Below are positions 26,134 to 35,330 of a stretch of 64,000 nt of DNA, piece by piece. The stretch comes from Acidaminobacter hydrogenoformans DSM 2784 (GTDB lineage: Bacteria > Bacillota > Clostridia > Peptostreptococcales > Acidaminobacteraceae): NCBI RefSeq assembly GCF_900103005.1, contig NZ_FMWL01000005.1, positions 62,001 to 126,000 on the forward strand, read 5' to 3'. The notes beneath the pieces were generated by a model, which saw only the letters and a list, made by a program, of their open reading frames with translations, had not been told where the DNA came from and made no database searches. Every line of letters starts with the position of its first letter. Positions within the stretch are counted from its first letter, which is position 1. The position numbers were made by a program, and so were the translations under genes.

Positions 26134-26640
26134 ATGGAAACTCGTGAGATAGAAATATTGCTCCAAGCTTTTAACGCAACGGACTTAACCAGAATGGCCT
26201 ACTCCAAAGAGGGCTTCAGCCTCGTGCTCGAGCGGCAGTCCGACAAACCTGTTTTCGCTGAAACCCACGGTATAAGCCAACCGTCCATAAGCGCTCCTGC
26301 ATCATTGCCAGTCGCAGCGCTTAACTCAGCCCCAGTCCCAGCACCTGCTCCAGGGGCAGCAACCACAGCAGCCCCCACCGCCCCTGCAGCTTCCCCTGAA
26401 GACCTGATCAAAGCACCACTGGTGGGTGTCTTCTACAACGCCCCGGCGCCAGACGCAGCGCCGTTTGTCACATCAGGACAAACGGTCAAGAAAGGTCAAA
26501 CCCTGTGCATCATTGAAGCCATGAAAGTCATGAATGAAATTCAGGCGGAGTGGGATGGCGTGGTAGATCAGATCCTGGCAAGGCCCGAGGACATTGTCGA
26601 ATACGGCCAGCCGCTCTTCAGCATCCGGAGGCTGGGATGA
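26134..26640 (+). CDS. accB: Biotin carboxyl carrier protein of acetyl-CoA carboxylase
   Basis: 168 residues. The N-terminal helix region (1-50) is followed by a Pro/Ala-rich flexible linker (about 55-90). A C-terminal biotinyl domain with the EAMKVMNE motif follows, whose Lys carries biotin. It carries CO2 from AccC to the AccDA carboxyltransferase to make malonyl-CoA for fatty acids. The ATG comes directly after the GGAGG-containing operator. Its stop codon overlaps the accC start (ATGA). Confidence 0.95.
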   Translation: METREIEILLQAFNATDLTRMAYSKEGFSLVLERQSDKPVFAETHGISQPSISAPASLPVAALNSAPVPAPAPGAATTAAPTAPAASPEDLIKAPLVGVFYNAPAPDAAPFVTSGQTVKKGQTLCIIEAMKVMNEIQAEWDGVVDQILARPEDIVEYGQPLFSIRRLG

Positions 26641-28016
26641 TCAAGAAAATCTTAATCGCCAACCGCGGAGAGATCGCGGTGAGAATCATTCGCGCCTGCC
26701 GAGAGCTGGGCATTCAGTCCGTGGCGGCGTATTCCGAGGCGGACCGGGAGTCCCTGCACGTCCTGCTGGCAGATGAAGACTTCTGCATTGGCCCCGCCAG
26801 CGCACGGCTCAGCTATCTTAACGCAAACGCTTTGATCCAGGCAGCCAAGGCCACCGGTGCGGACGCTATTCATCCGGGCTATGGCTTCCTCTCCGAAAAC
26901 GCCGAGTTCGCCCACGCCTGCCGCGCCGCCGGCCTGAGCTTTATAGGTCCTGAGGCGGCGCACATCCGCATGATGGGCGACAAGGCGAAAGCCAGAGAAG
27001 TTATGCAGAAGGCCGGCGTCCCTGTAGTCCCTGGCACTGAAGGCGCCGTGGAGGATCTGGAGACCCTGCGCGCCGAAGCGGAGAGAATTGGCTACCCCCT
27101 GATGGTCAAAGCGGCCAGCGGCGGCGGCGGCCGGGGCATGCGGGTGGTGGAGTCGCCAGACACCCTTGAAAACGCCTGGCAGACCGCCAGATCCGAAGCC
27201 AAGGCCGCTTTCGGGGATGACCGCGTCTACCTCGAGCGCCGAATTGTGAAGCCCCGCCACGTCGAAGTTCAAATTTTAGCTGATGGTCACAGCAACATCC
27301 TCACCTTGGGTGAGCGGGACTGCAGTCTTCAGCGCCGCAACCAGAAAGTCGTTGAGGAATCTCCGTGTCCGGCGCTGACAGAAGCGCAGCGCCAAGGTCT
27401 CTACAAGGCCGCCGCAGACGCCGCCAGAGCCGTTCAGTACATAGGTGCCGGCACCATAGAATTCCTGCTCGACAGTACGGGCGAGTTTTACTTCATGGAA
27501 ATGAACACCCGGATCCAGGTCGAGCACCCTGTGACGGAAATGGTCACGGGCATTGACCTCATTCAAGCCCAGATCCGCATTGCCGGCGGTGAAGCCCTAA
27601 GTCTCAAACAGGACGAAGTTCGCCTGAATGGACACGCCATTGAATGCCGCATCAACGCTGAAGATCCGGCGCAGAATTTCCGTCCTGCAGCCGGCACGGT
27701 CGAAGCGCTCCATCTTGCAGGCGGTTTTGGCGTCCGCAATGACTTTTTCATTTATCAGGACTACAAGGTGCCCCACTGCTATGATTCCATGCTGGGCAAA
27801 ATCATTGTCTGGGGAGAAACCCGTTCAGAAGCCCTGAACCGCATGAAGCGGGTCCTGGATGAGACCATCATATCCGGTATGAAGACCAACCTTGAATTTC
27901 AAAAGCACCTCATTGAGCTGGAAGACTTCCAGTCCGGCGACTTTCATACAGGCACCCTGGAAGCCAGGCTGGATGAGTTGATTCTCACCATGAACCAGAA
28001 TTCGAAAGGAGCTTAA
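26637..28016 (+). CDS. accC: Biotin carboxylase subunit of acetyl-CoA carboxylase
   Basis: 459 residues. The ATP-grasp enzyme carboxylates the biotin on AccB. The start ATG at 26637 overlaps the accB stop, and the canonical MIKKILIANRGEIAVRIIRA begins there. The glycine-rich ATP loop ASGGGGRGMRVV, the LGERDCSLQRRNQKV segment and the catalytic EMNTRIQVEHPVTEM are intact. Length is normal (about 450). Second gene of accBCDA. Confidence 0.97.
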   Translation: MIKKILIANRGEIAVRIIRACRELGIQSVAAYSEADRESLHVLLADEDFCIGPASARLSYLNANALIQAAKATGADAIHPGYGFLSENAEFAHACRAAGLSFIGPEAAHIRMMGDKAKAREVMQKAGVPVVPGTEGAVEDLETLRAEAERIGYPLMVKAASGGGGRGMRVVESPDTLENAWQTARSEAKAAFGDDRVYLERRIVKPRHVEVQILADGHSNILTLGERDCSLQRRNQKVVEESPCPALTEAQRQGLYKAAADAARAVQYIGAGTIEFLLDSTGEFYFMEMNTRIQVEHPVTEMVTGIDLIQAQIRIAGGEALSLKQDEVRLNGHAIECRINAEDPAQNFRPAAGTVEALHLAGGFGVRNDFFIYQDYKVPHCYDSMLGKIIVWGETRSEALNRMKRVLDETIISGMKTNLEFQKHLIELEDFQSGDFHTGTLEARLDELILTMNQNSKGA

Positions 28017-28018
28017 CC

Positions 28019-29047
28019 ATGAAGCTCGATTTTCTTAAAAGAAAGAAATGGGTCAAACTGGAGCTGTCAAACCAAGCATGGACATCTGGTGGGGGACAGT
28101 CCCCAACCGCGCATGTGGCCCAGACACCGGCTGTAACAACAAATGCTGGCGGGGCCCAGTCCCCCACCGGAAAGTCAGACGCTGGTGTGTCCCTGTCCCC
28201 CACCAAAAACCCGCCAGGCCCGGATGAAGTTGCATGCCCCGGCTGCGGCACTCTCCATTCAAAGCAGGGCTGGGCACGGAACTTAAGAGTCTGTCCAGCC
28301 TGCGGCAAGCACGGCAGAATCACCAGCGTGGAACGCGTGGCGCAGATCCTCGATCTGGAGACCTTCAGTCCCATAGCCCAGGAAGTCACTTCAAAAAACC
28401 CTCTGAAGTTCCCTGACTACCAGGAAAAACTGGACAAAGCCAGCTTGCAGTCCGAAGCTGGTGACGCCGTCCTGACCGGCACGGGCCGCATCCACAACAT
28501 CCCCGCAGCGCTTTTCATCATGGAGCCCGACTTCATGATGGGCAGCCTGGGCAGCGCCGCCGGAGAGCGCATTACGCGCCTTGTTGAGACCGCCATAGAG
28601 AACCGTCTGCCCGTCATAGGCTTCTGTGCCTCTGGTGGCGCCCGCATGCAGGAAGGCATCCTTTCCCTGATGCAGATGGCGAAGACCTCGGCAGCCCTTG
28701 GGAGACTCTCTTCAGCAGGCCTGCCCTATATTGCCGTGCTCACGGACCCCACCACCGGCGGCGTGACCGCCAGCTACGCCATGCTGGGAGACGTGATTCT
28801 GGCAGAGCCGGGGGCCCTCATTGGCTTCGCCGGCCAGCGCGTGATCGAGCAGACCATCCGCCAAAGCCTCCCCGATGGTTTCCAGCGCGCAGAATTCCTC
28901 GTCGACAAGGGCTTCGTCGACCGAATTGTCCACAGAACAGAAATGAAAGCGGCCCTCGAGCAGCTTCTGAAGCTTCACGGATTCGCGTCAGTGTCAGTCG
29001 CGGCCGTAACCATAGAATCGAAGGGCGGTGACACCCATGTCTCATAA
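28019..29047 (+). CDS. accD: Acetyl-CoA carboxylase carboxyltransferase beta, with inserted segment
   Basis: 342 residues, longer than the usual 285-290. After a normal lysine-rich start (residues 1-14), a segment of roughly 50 residues (about 20-68) rich in Ser, Pro, Thr and Gly precedes the zinc finger (Cys73, Cys76, Cys92, Cys95: ACPGCG...VCPACG). The carboxyltransferase core is normal, with GRIHNIPAALFIMEPDFMMG and GFCASGGARMQEG. The extra segment is encoded by repeat B copies and contains SPT three times. It starts 2 nt after accC and overlaps accA by 11 nt. Activity is probably kept because the insertion lies before the zinc finger. Confidence 0.94.
   Translation: MKLDFLKRKKWVKLELSNQAWTSGGGQSPTAHVAQTPAVTTNAGGAQSPTGKSDAGVSLSPTKNPPGPDEVACPGCGTLHSKQGWARNLRVCPACGKHGRITSVERVAQILDLETFSPIAQEVTSKNPLKFPDYQEKLDKASLQSEAGDAVLTGTGRIHNIPAALFIMEPDFMMGSLGSAAGERITRLVETAIENRLPVIGFCASGGARMQEGILSLMQMAKTSAALGRLSSAGLPYIAVLTDPTTGGVTASYAMLGDVILAEPGALIGFAGQRVIEQTIRQSLPDGFQRAEFLVDKGFVDRIVHRTEMKAALEQLLKLHGFASVSVAAVTIESKGGDTHVS
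28089..28205. repeat. Repeat B copies inside accD
   Basis: GGTGGGGGACAGTCCCCAACC (split by its own dyad), GGCCCAGTCCCCCACC and GTGTCCCTGTCCCCCACC lie in frame in accD, giving the repeated Ser-Pro-Thr at residues 28-30, 48-50 and 60-62. Confidence 0.88.
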
Positions 29048-29990
29048 GCTCGATTTTGAAAAGCCCATCTTTGAACTGGAGGAGAAGATCCAGGGACTGC
29101 GCCAGTTTTCTGAGGACAATGACCTGGACCTCGGCGCGGAAATCCGTAAGCTGGAAGACAAGGTATCTGAACTCAGACGCGAGACCTTCAGCGGCCTCTC
29201 CGCCTGGGACTGCGTCCGTCTCGCCCGCCATCCGGGAAGGCCTACCACCCTGGACTTCATAGATGGCATCTTCGACGACTTCATTGAGCTCAAAGGCGAC
29301 CGGGCGTACAGCGATGATCCCGCCATGGTTGGCGGCCTGGCCATGCTTGAAGGCATTCCGGTCACGGTTTTAGGACATCAAAAAGGCCGGGACACCGCAG
29401 AGAACATACGAAGAAACTTTGGCATGCCCCATCCTGAGGGATACCGGAAAGCTCTTCGACTCATGCAGCAGGCAGAGAAGTTTGGGCGACCGGTAATCAC
29501 CTTCATTGACACCGCCGGCGCTTACTGCGGCCTGGGTGCCGAGGAGCGGGGACAGGGCCATGCTATTGCCAACAACCTCATCACTATGGCAGGTCTCAAA
29601 GTCCCGGTCATCTCCGTGGTCATTGGCGAAGGCGGCAGCGGCGGCGCCCTTGGCATAGGCGTGGCCGACCGGGTCGCCATGCTGTCCAGCGCAGTTTACT
29701 CCGTGATCTCGCCGGAGGGCCTATCCAGCATTTTGTGGAAGGATGCCACAAAAGCCAGCGAGGCGGCAGCCGTTATGAAAATGACCGCCAGGGACATTGA
29801 GGCCCTGGGCGTCATTGATGCCATTATTGAGGAACCCCTGGGCGGCGCCCACCGCCATCAGGCTCAGACCGTTGAGGCGGCTGGCAAGTGGATCAAACAA
29901 ACACTAAGTGAGTTGAGAGCGATGCCTCTGGAAGCTCTCCTCGAAGCCAGGTACGGCAAGTACCGAGGAATGGGGCAGTACGAGGACTAA
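29037..29990 (+). CDS. accA: Acetyl-CoA carboxylase carboxyltransferase alpha
   Basis: 317 residues from the ATG at 29037, inside the end of accD. It starts with the usual LDFEKPIFELEEKI, then WDCVRLARHPGRPT and the crotonase-fold core FIDTAGAYCGLGAEERGQG and GEGGSGGALGIGVAD. With AccD it transfers the carboxyl group from biotin to acetyl-CoA. Last gene of accBCDA. No strong terminator lies directly after it. Confidence 0.97.
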   Translation: MSHKLDFEKPIFELEEKIQGLRQFSEDNDLDLGAEIRKLEDKVSELRRETFSGLSAWDCVRLARHPGRPTTLDFIDGIFDDFIELKGDRAYSDDPAMVGGLAMLEGIPVTVLGHQKGRDTAENIRRNFGMPHPEGYRKALRLMQQAEKFGRPVITFIDTAGAYCGLGAEERGQGHAIANNLITMAGLKVPVISVVIGEGGSGGALGIGVADRVAMLSSAVYSVISPEGLSSILWKDATKASEAAAVMKMTARDIEALGVIDAIIEEPLGGAHRHQAQTVEAAGKWIKQTLSELRAMPLEALLEARYGKYRGMGQYED

Positions 29991-30127
29991 ACGACTCAGT
30001 AAGAGTTAGTGTGAATTTACACTAAGCTTTGGCAACGAAGTTGAGTTGGTGACAGGCACCATGTTTGTTTTTGTCCGCGTCACCAAACCCTCAAAACAGA
30101 TTTTATACAGTAAACGAGACAAAAAAC

Positions 30128-30184
30128 ACGACCATCAGCAGGATTAAAGCAATCAAAAGCTTTAAATCTCTTGCCGATGGTCGT
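30128..30184. repeat. Repeat A hairpin
   Basis: ACGACCATCAGCA pairs with TTGCCGATGGTCGT. The right arm is an exact repeat A (30173-30182), the left has one change. Confidence 0.75.
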
Positions 30185-30339
30185 TTAATTTTTGCTGACA
30201 TCAAATTTCCCACACAAACACTTAAATTTACAATGTGATATAATTGAGGAAGAATTTGTGTATTCGACGTGGTAATTTCCTTCAAGGAGCAATTTGGCCC
30301 AGCAAAGGTTGGATGATGCTATTGTTTGTGAAATAGGAC

Positions 30340-30390
30340 GACCATCGGTAAAATGCTCAAGGCATTAAGTGCAAAACTCTGCCGATGGTC
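30340..30390. repeat. Repeat A element, left flank of lipoprotein gene
   Basis: GACCATCGG (30340) and GCCGATGGTC (30381) enclose GCATTAAGTGCAAAACTCT. A near-identical 50-nt element lies on the other side of the gene at 31019-31070. Confidence 0.85.
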
Positions 30391-30505
30391 TCGCCACCGC
30401 CCACCACCGCCCAATATGGCAGAATCTTTGATCGCGGGAAATCCACTTCTTTAAAAGCGAATTTGATCGATTATCAAACCGAAAAAATTGTCTGGAGGGA
30501 TTTAA

Positions 30506-30997
30506 GTGAACCGTCGCAGCACGTTAAACCATTTATTCCAGAAAAAGCTGCTTATTTTAGTCTGCATTGCGTTACTTACGATATTCGCAGCTTCCTGCTA
30601 TTGGTATCCAAAGGGGGATCCGATTCCTGATGATGATTATGATCCCACGAACCCGTCGGACGTAGTTCGAATGGACTATATGCTTTGGCTTGAAGAGGAA
30701 TATACCGATTATACCCTGAGCATGAAAGTGATCAAATCCGAGGTGGATGAGCTTGAGACGCAGCGTCAAATTGAGCATTATAAAGGCAGCGAGTTCGCAA
30801 AAAGCCGCGGCTGGACGGATGACTACCTCGACGAGCATTTTGCTGTCGTTAAAGTCAGGTACGAATGCGAACTCGATCACAGCAAAACAGCTATACCGGA
30901 TGGTTTACTGGAATCCTATGTGATTTTGGAGCGAAACCCCAAGGATGGCATTTGGTTCATTGTGGACCGCACAAATCCTGTTGTGGTTTTAGAGTAA
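30506..30997 (+). CDS. Small lipoprotein of unknown function
   Basis: 163 residues from a GTG after CTGGAGGGATTTAA. The basic N-terminus and hydrophobic stretch end in a lipobox (FAASC, Cys about residue 31), so it is anchored on the outer membrane face. The mature part is acidic, ends in an ILERNPKDGIWFIVDRTN-type strand pair, and recalls small domains that inhibit or bind other secreted proteins, but no family was recognised. It stands alone between two near-identical repeat A elements. Confidence 0.75.
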   Translation: MNRRSTLNHLFQKKLLILVCIALLTIFAASCYWYPKGDPIPDDDYDPTNPSDVVRMDYMLWLEEEYTDYTLSMKVIKSEVDELETQRQIEHYKGSEFAKSRGWTDDYLDEHFAVVKVRYECELDHSKTAIPDGLLESYVILERNPKDGIWFIVDRTNPVVVLE

Positions 30998-31018
30998 GCG
31001 TGCGTGGTGGGGATGGGT

Positions 31019-31070
31019 GACCATCGGCAAAGCACTTTAAGGCGTTAAGTGCAAAGCTCTGCCGATGGTC
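31019..31070. repeat. Repeat A element, right flank of lipoprotein gene
   Basis: GACCATCGGC and GCCGATGGTC (31061-31070) enclose GCGTTAAGTGCAAAGCTCT, almost the same as the element at 30340-30390. Confidence 0.85.
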
Positions 31071-31101
31071 GCGCCTTCCACCCAACACCGCAAAAAGCAC
31101 A

Positions 31102-31143
31102 ATAAAAACAGCCTCTTCCCGCAATTTGCCGGAAGAGGCTGTT
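31102..31143 (-). terminator. hcp terminator
   Basis: GGAAGAGGCTGTT/AACAGCCTCTTCC stem. Read on the minus strand it is followed by TTTTTATT. Confidence 0.88.
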
Positions 31144-31234
31144 CAACTTCTGTGTCATTTTGCTGCCTGTGTGCGCATGCTTTGCGCAACCATTGGCCAA
31201 CTACTCTTTTAAACTCTTTTAATCTCTTTAGAAA

Positions 31235-32944
31235 CTAAGCACCCATAAACATCTTAATGTCTTCGTCCGCCGTGCCTATGCCGCCAATACCAAAGGTCTC
31301 GACGAGTACTTTTGCCACGTTTGGAGAAAGGAATGCCGGAAGCGTTGGTCCAAGGTGGATGTTTTTAACGCCCAGGTGAAGCAGTGCGAGGAGAACGATG
31401 ACAGCCTTTTGCTCGTACCACGCAATGTTGTAGGCAATCGGAAGCTCGTTGATGTCGCCCAGCTCAAAGACTTCCTTGAGCTTCAGCGCGATGAGCGCAA
31501 GAGAGTAGGAGTCGTTGCACTGACCGGCGTCGAGGACTCTCGGAATGCCGCCAATGTCACCAAGCGGCAGCTTGTTGTAACGGTACTTCGCGCAGCCTGC
31601 TGTAAGAATAACAGTATCCTTTGGAAGCTTCTCAGCGAATTCCGTATAGTAGTCGCGGCCCTTCATGCGGCCATCGCAGCCCGCCATGACGAAGAACTTC
31701 TTGATCGCGCCGGACTTGACCGCGTCGACCACTTTGTCTGCCAGAGCAAAGACCTGCTCGTGAGCAAAGCCGCCAACAATAGTGCCAGTCTCGATCTCAG
31801 TCGGAGATGGAAGCGTTTTAGCCATAGCAATAATCGCTGAGAAATCCTTCTTGCCATTTGCGTCCGCTTCAATATGCGTGCAGCCTGGGAAGCCGGAAGC
31901 GCCTGTGGTGAAGATGCGGTCTCTGACCTTGTCGCTCTTAGGCGGCACAATGCAGTTGGTCGTGAAGAGGACCGGGCCGTTGAAGCTCTCGAACTCTTCG
32001 AGCTGCTTCCACCACGCGTTGCCGTAGTTGCCCGCGAAGTTGTCGTATTTCTTGAACGCCGGGTAGTAGTGCGCCGGCAGCATTTCGCTGTGGGTGTAGA
32101 CGTCCACGCCTGTGCCTTTAGTTTGCTCCAGGAGCTGCTCCAGGTCTGCCAGGTCGTGGCCGGAAATCAGGATCGCAGGGTTCTTTTTAACGCCAATGTT
32201 AACCTGGGTAATTTCAGGATTGCCATATTTGGAAGTGTTTGCGCCGTCCAGGAGGGCCATTGCTTTAACGCCGTATTCGCCGGTTTTGAGGGTCAGCGCT
32301 ACAAGCTCGTCCGCGCCGAGGCCGTCGTTCAAAGTCGCTGCCAATGCCTCATAAACAAAAGCATAGATCTCGTCACTCTCTTTGCCAAGGTTCAGAGCAT
32401 GGTGCGCATAAGCCGCGTAGCCCTTGAGGCCGTAAATGATCAGCTCACGGAGGGAGCGGATATCTTCATTTTCAGTTGCGAGGACGCCAACGCCAGCCGC
32501 TTTTGTCAACATCTCCTCTTTTGAGCCAACGACGAAGACCGCTGCGTCATGAAGGCTGGAAACCGGGATACCCTTGGAAGGCGTCTCTTTAGCGAGGCCC
32601 AGGAGCTTCTTGAAGAAGCCAGCTTCCGCTGGAGGGCCAGCGACGACCATAGCTCTCAGGTTATCTCTGAGGGTAATCATCTTGTTGATGTCTTTGACAA
32701 ACGCCGCGTCGTCAAAGTTGGCGTTGGTGATGGTCATGAACAGGCTCTTCAGAACCTCGTGGTTGACTTCGCCCAGGTCCTTCGCGTCAAGGCCGCCCTT
32801 GACCACAATATCGGAAACCCCTTTGACCGTGTAGATGAGCAGGTCCTGAAGGTTCGCGGTCTCCGGCTGCTTGCCGCAGATGCCGACAACATTACAGCCT
32901 GTACCCTTCGAAGCTTCCTGGCATTGATAACAAAACATTGACAT
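31235..32944 (-). CDS. hcp: Hybrid cluster protein / hydroxylamine reductase
   Basis: 569 residues. The start at 32944 is chosen because [11 protein letters not shown] is the family N-terminus and AAAGGGG sits 9 nt upstream. An upstream in-frame extension is rejected. The N-terminal cysteines follow Cx2Cx8Cx5C ([19 protein letters not shown]), ligands of the proximal Fe-S cluster. Hybrid-cluster ligands lie in ATNCIVPP, GFPGCTH and [11 protein letters not shown]. Hcp proteins reduce nitric oxide or hydroxylamine in protection against nitrosative stress in anaerobes. Monocistronic, with a palindromic operator candidate upstream. Confidence 0.96.
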   Translation of the reverse strand: MSMFCYQCQEASKGTGCNVVGICGKQPETANLQDLLIYTVKGVSDIVVKGGLDAKDLGEVNHEVLKSLFMTITNANFDDAAFVKDINKMITLRDNLRAMVVAGPPAEAGFFKKLLGLAKETPSKGIPVSSLHDAAVFVVGSKEEMLTKAAGVGVLATENEDIRSLRELIIYGLKGYAAYAHHALNLGKESDEIYAFVYEALAATLNDGLGADELVALTLKTGEYGVKAMALLDGANTSKYGNPEITQVNIGVKKNPAILISGHDLADLEQLLEQTKGTGVDVYTHSEMLPAHYYPAFKKYDNFAGNYGNAWWKQLEEFESFNGPVLFTTNCIVPPKSDKVRDRIFTTGASGFPGCTHIEADANGKKDFSAIIAMAKTLPSPTEIETGTIVGGFAHEQVFALADKVVDAVKSGAIKKFFVMAGCDGRMKGRDYYTEFAEKLPKDTVILTAGCAKYRYNKLPLGDIGGIPRVLDAGQCNDSYSLALIALKLKEVFELGDINELPIAYNIAWYEQKAVIVLLALLHLGVKNIHLGPTLPAFLSPNVAKVLVETFGIGGIGTADEDIKMFMGA

Positions 32945-33039
32945 TTTTTTATACCCCTTTCGGTTTGTGCGCTGAGTGCGCTTGGATTTGTGCATCAGAA
33001 CTTATGGACTCATTGTGTCATGTTTTGAGGGCAAAGGAT

Positions 33040-33053
33040 GTAACGCAGGTTAC
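33040..33053. promoter_or_regulatory. Palindromic operator candidate upstream of hcp
   Basis: GTAAC-GCAG-GTTAC, perfect 5-bp arms, about 96 nt before the hcp start. The shape fits a CRP/FNR-family site (HcpR type controls hcp in other anaerobes). Confidence 0.45.
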
Positions 33054-33108
33054 GGCGGTGAAAATTCTTTGATAAATTTTCGTCATAAAACTTAAGATTA
33101 GGACTTTT

Positions 33109-33118
33109 GCCGATGGTC
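33109..33118. repeat. Repeat A copy
   Basis: GCCGATGGTC, exact, in the spacer between hcp and the GerMN gene. Confidence 0.75.
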
Positions 33119-33161
33119 ACCTGTCCACCACAGTTTCAAAACAGCCATCTCGAGCTATGAC

Positions 33162-33200
33162 AACAAAAATGCCGGACCAAGCGTAACGCCCCGTCCGGCA
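33162..33200 (-). terminator. GerMN gene terminator
   Basis: TGCCGGAC/GTCCGGCA stem. On the minus strand it is followed by TTTTTGTTG. Confidence 0.85.
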
Positions 33201-33225
33201 CAAATGTCAACTTTCTATCTCTTTT

Positions 33226-34329
33226 TTACTGCAGCGGCTCATCCAGCATGACGTGTCCCAGGGTTTCGCCTATGCGGCCCTCCACCAGGATCTGGACCCT
33301 GTCAATGCCGTCAAATTGCTTGAGGGTCTGAACAATGGAGCCCAAGGTCATCAGCTCCCCAGCGCTGCCGCCGGAGTGGTTGTCGAGGAATTCCTGGGAG
33401 AAGTCAACGGTGCAAGTGCCGTCTGCTATGCTGATGTCGAGAAGGCGCGTGCCCTCTGGAATAGTTGGGTAGAGGTCAGGACTCTGTGGTCCCCACAGAA
33501 GTGCTTCGACTGCGGCTCTGGCGACAGCGCCGTCAGAAACAAGGAGGGTGCGGGATTCGGGCAGGACACCATCGGCATTCGGGGCTCCGAAATAGAGGTC
33601 AACGGTCACTTCCGCCAGCATGCCGCTCATGTAGAGGCTGTAGGAGGCTGGGAAGTCGCTTTCGCTGAGCTGCAGCAGCTTCTCGACGGAGAGGACGCCA
33701 ACGCCTTCGCGAAGGACGCGGAGCTCGTAGTAATTGGAAGCGGTGTCTTCATAGCGGACAGTGTACTGCATGGCGCCGTCCACCATTTCAGCGGCTTCTA
33801 TGGTGCTGTTCAGGGTGACTGCTTCGCCGGTTTCAGGGTCGATCACGCTGTCCTCCCAGGTGGTGCCGGCTTCAAAAGGCAGTTGAATAAGGGTGAGCCG
33901 GTCGAACTTCGAGTCCAGCATCATTTCCTCGGTCTTTTCCTGGATGAGGGTGTTGCCGCTGAGGATGTACTTAATGGTCAGGGCGGTGTCGAGGCTACCC
34001 TCGCCGCCGGACATGTCCGCCACGTCGCCGGAGATTTCGTAGACGCTTTCGTTTTCGGACTCAATGAGCGCGTCCAGGGTCATGGTGTGGCCGTACTCCG
34101 CGAAGCCGTTGTAGATCCAGGTGTAGCCAGTCTCGGAGGGCAGCAGGGCAGAGAGGGCTTCTTTTTCGAAGACCTCTGTCTCGGAAGGCCGCTCCGCAGG
34201 CGGATTTGCAGGCTCAGCGGGCGGTTCGGGCTTGGTGCAGCCGGTGAAGGCCAGGAGGAAGAGGAGGAGTGCGGCAATGAGGAGGGTGCTGGCTTTCAAG
34301 CCTTTAAAAACAAATTTATTGGACGTCAT
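33226..34329 (-). CDS. GerMN-domain lipoprotein
   Basis: 367 residues, start at 34329 after GAAAGGAGCGTTTCCC. The lipobox (LAFTGC, Cys about 31) is followed by a Pro/Glu-rich linker (32-52). Residues about 60-230 form an unassigned beta-rich domain. A C-terminal GerMN domain (about 240-365) carries the family pattern LYFGAPNADGVLPESRTLL, ALLWGPQSPDLYPTIPEGTRLL and TCTVDFSQEFL. GerMN domains occur in GerM of spore formers and in lipoproteins of non-spore-formers. Surface-anchored, role unknown. Flanked by inverted repeat A copies (33109 and 34544). Confidence 0.88.
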   Translation of the reverse strand: MTSNKFVFKGLKASTLLIAALLLFLLAFTGCTKPEPPAEPANPPAERPSETEVFEKEALSALLPSETGYTWIYNGFAEYGHTMTLDALIESENESVYEISGDVADMSGGEGSLDTALTIKYILSGNTLIQEKTEEMMLDSKFDRLTLIQLPFEAGTTWEDSVIDPETGEAVTLNSTIEAAEMVDGAMQYTVRYEDTASNYYELRVLREGVGVLSVEKLLQLSESDFPASYSLYMSGMLAEVTVDLYFGAPNADGVLPESRTLLVSDGAVARAAVEALLWGPQSPDLYPTIPEGTRLLDISIADGTCTVDFSQEFLDNHSGGSAGELMTLGSIVQTLKQFDGIDRVQILVEGRIGETLGHVMLDEPLQ

Positions 34330-34442
34330 GGGAAACGCTCCTTTCTGTGTTGTATGGCATTGGGAACAGGGTGCTATGTATTAGACGAGTGGGCGCTGCT
34401 GGTGGTTCCCATCAGTTGCCCTTCTGGAAAGTTGGCAAAACA

Positions 34443-34480
34443 TCAGCCTCTATCTGACAACGCTGTCCGGCAGAGGCTGA
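34443..34480. terminator. Hairpin between lipoprotein and cupin-like genes
   Basis: TCAGCCTCT pairs with AGAGGCTGA. Only a short T-tract exists in the minus direction, so terminator function is uncertain. Confidence 0.4.
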
Positions 34481-34543
34481 GGGCTGACATTTGGTTGTGT
34501 TTTCTTAAGTGGAGCGGGGTGGTGAAGGTGGTGGGGGTTATGG

Positions 34544-34553
34544 GACCATCGGC
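34544..34553. repeat. Repeat A copy
   Basis: GACCATCGGC, exact. It is inverted relative to copies at 33109 and 35331, so it brackets a gene on each side. Confidence 0.75.
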
Positions 34554-34591
34554 TAAAAAAAAGTCTTTAGGGTTTTAAGTCGCGTGAATGT

Positions 34592-35137
34592 TTATACATC
34601 CCCAGGCTTGGTCTGGTCGTCCGAGCCCTTGCGGATGACTTTGTATTCGCCGGTCTCGGTGTTCAGGTCGTAAATGCTGAAGTTGGTGTCTATGTCGAAG
34701 CCTTCGAAATGCTCCGCAATGTTGATGGACGCTGAGCCCTCCTCGCCGCTGACAATCCTGTGGAACACGTACTGCGGCCAGACCAGCAGGGCGCCGCCCT
34801 CGTAGACCAGCTCCCCGTTTTTATAAACGGCGTGAGGTGTTACCGTGAAGCTTTCGACCTTCCCGTGGGCCGGCGTGAAGATTTCAACATGCCGGGTGCC
34901 GCTTAGGACAATGAGATTGTCCCCCTGGCAAGGGTGCATATACCATGGCCGTTCCACGTCACCGACTGGGCCAGGGGAAACGGCGGCTTTTTCGTGGAGC
35001 ACCCGGTCAATGGAACCTATCTTGGAATCGATGATGTCCAGCGGGAACAGGTCGAACACCACGCCGGGGGTCTGCCTCAAGAGATTGAGTTTATAAATGC
35101 TGTATAAACCAGGGACTTGCTCGATTAATGTGCTCAT
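34592..35137 (-). CDS. Cupin-like conserved protein, unknown
   Basis: 181 residues, start at 35137 after AAAGGAGGCC. The sequence has cupin-like beta strands: RPWYMHPCQGDNLIVLSGTRHVEI resembles cupin motif 1 and GALLVWPQYVFHRIVSG motif 2, with His residues where metal ligands would lie. No signal peptide. No exact family recognised. A sugar-nucleotide epimerase-like or sensor-type cupin are both possible. It stands alone between two inverted repeat A copies. Confidence 0.65.
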   Translation of the reverse strand: MSTLIEQVPGLYSIYKLNLLRQTPGVVFDLFPLDIIDSKIGSIDRVLHEKAAVSPGPVGDVERPWYMHPCQGDNLIVLSGTRHVEIFTPAHGKVESFTVTPHAVYKNGELVYEGGALLVWPQYVFHRIVSGEEGSASINIAEHFEGFDIDTNFSIYDLNTETGEYKVIRKGSDDQTKPGDV

Positions 35138-35330
35138 GTGTAGGCCTCCTTTGTCAAATTAAAATGGATTGGATTTTGAGCCTTTGAAACCATTGATACC
35201 CATAAGTGGCCGGGGGAAACGCGGAAATGTGTGGTGGGGGACTGGGACGGACCGCGAGAGGAAAATGGGGCAACAGGTATCGGCCGAAGGCGCCTTTTCC
35301 TCAGGCCACTCCCCATCAAATACTATTTCT

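Larger units (their letters stand above)
29991..30505. other. Gene-free region filled with hairpins
   Basis: Holds a GGTGACAGGCACC dyad with a distal GTCACCA (30045-30090), a repeat A hairpin (30128-30184) and the repeat A element at 30340-30390. A ribosome binding site for the next lipoprotein gene lies at the end. No coding sequence recognised. Confidence 0.65.

Noticed and set aside
33253..34578. Long open frame (441 codons) on the plus strand opposite the GerMN lipoprotein
   Set aside because: It is antisense to a gene with a clear lipobox, ribosome binding site, domain and terminator. Its translation shows no family features and arises from the GC-rich codons of the real gene.
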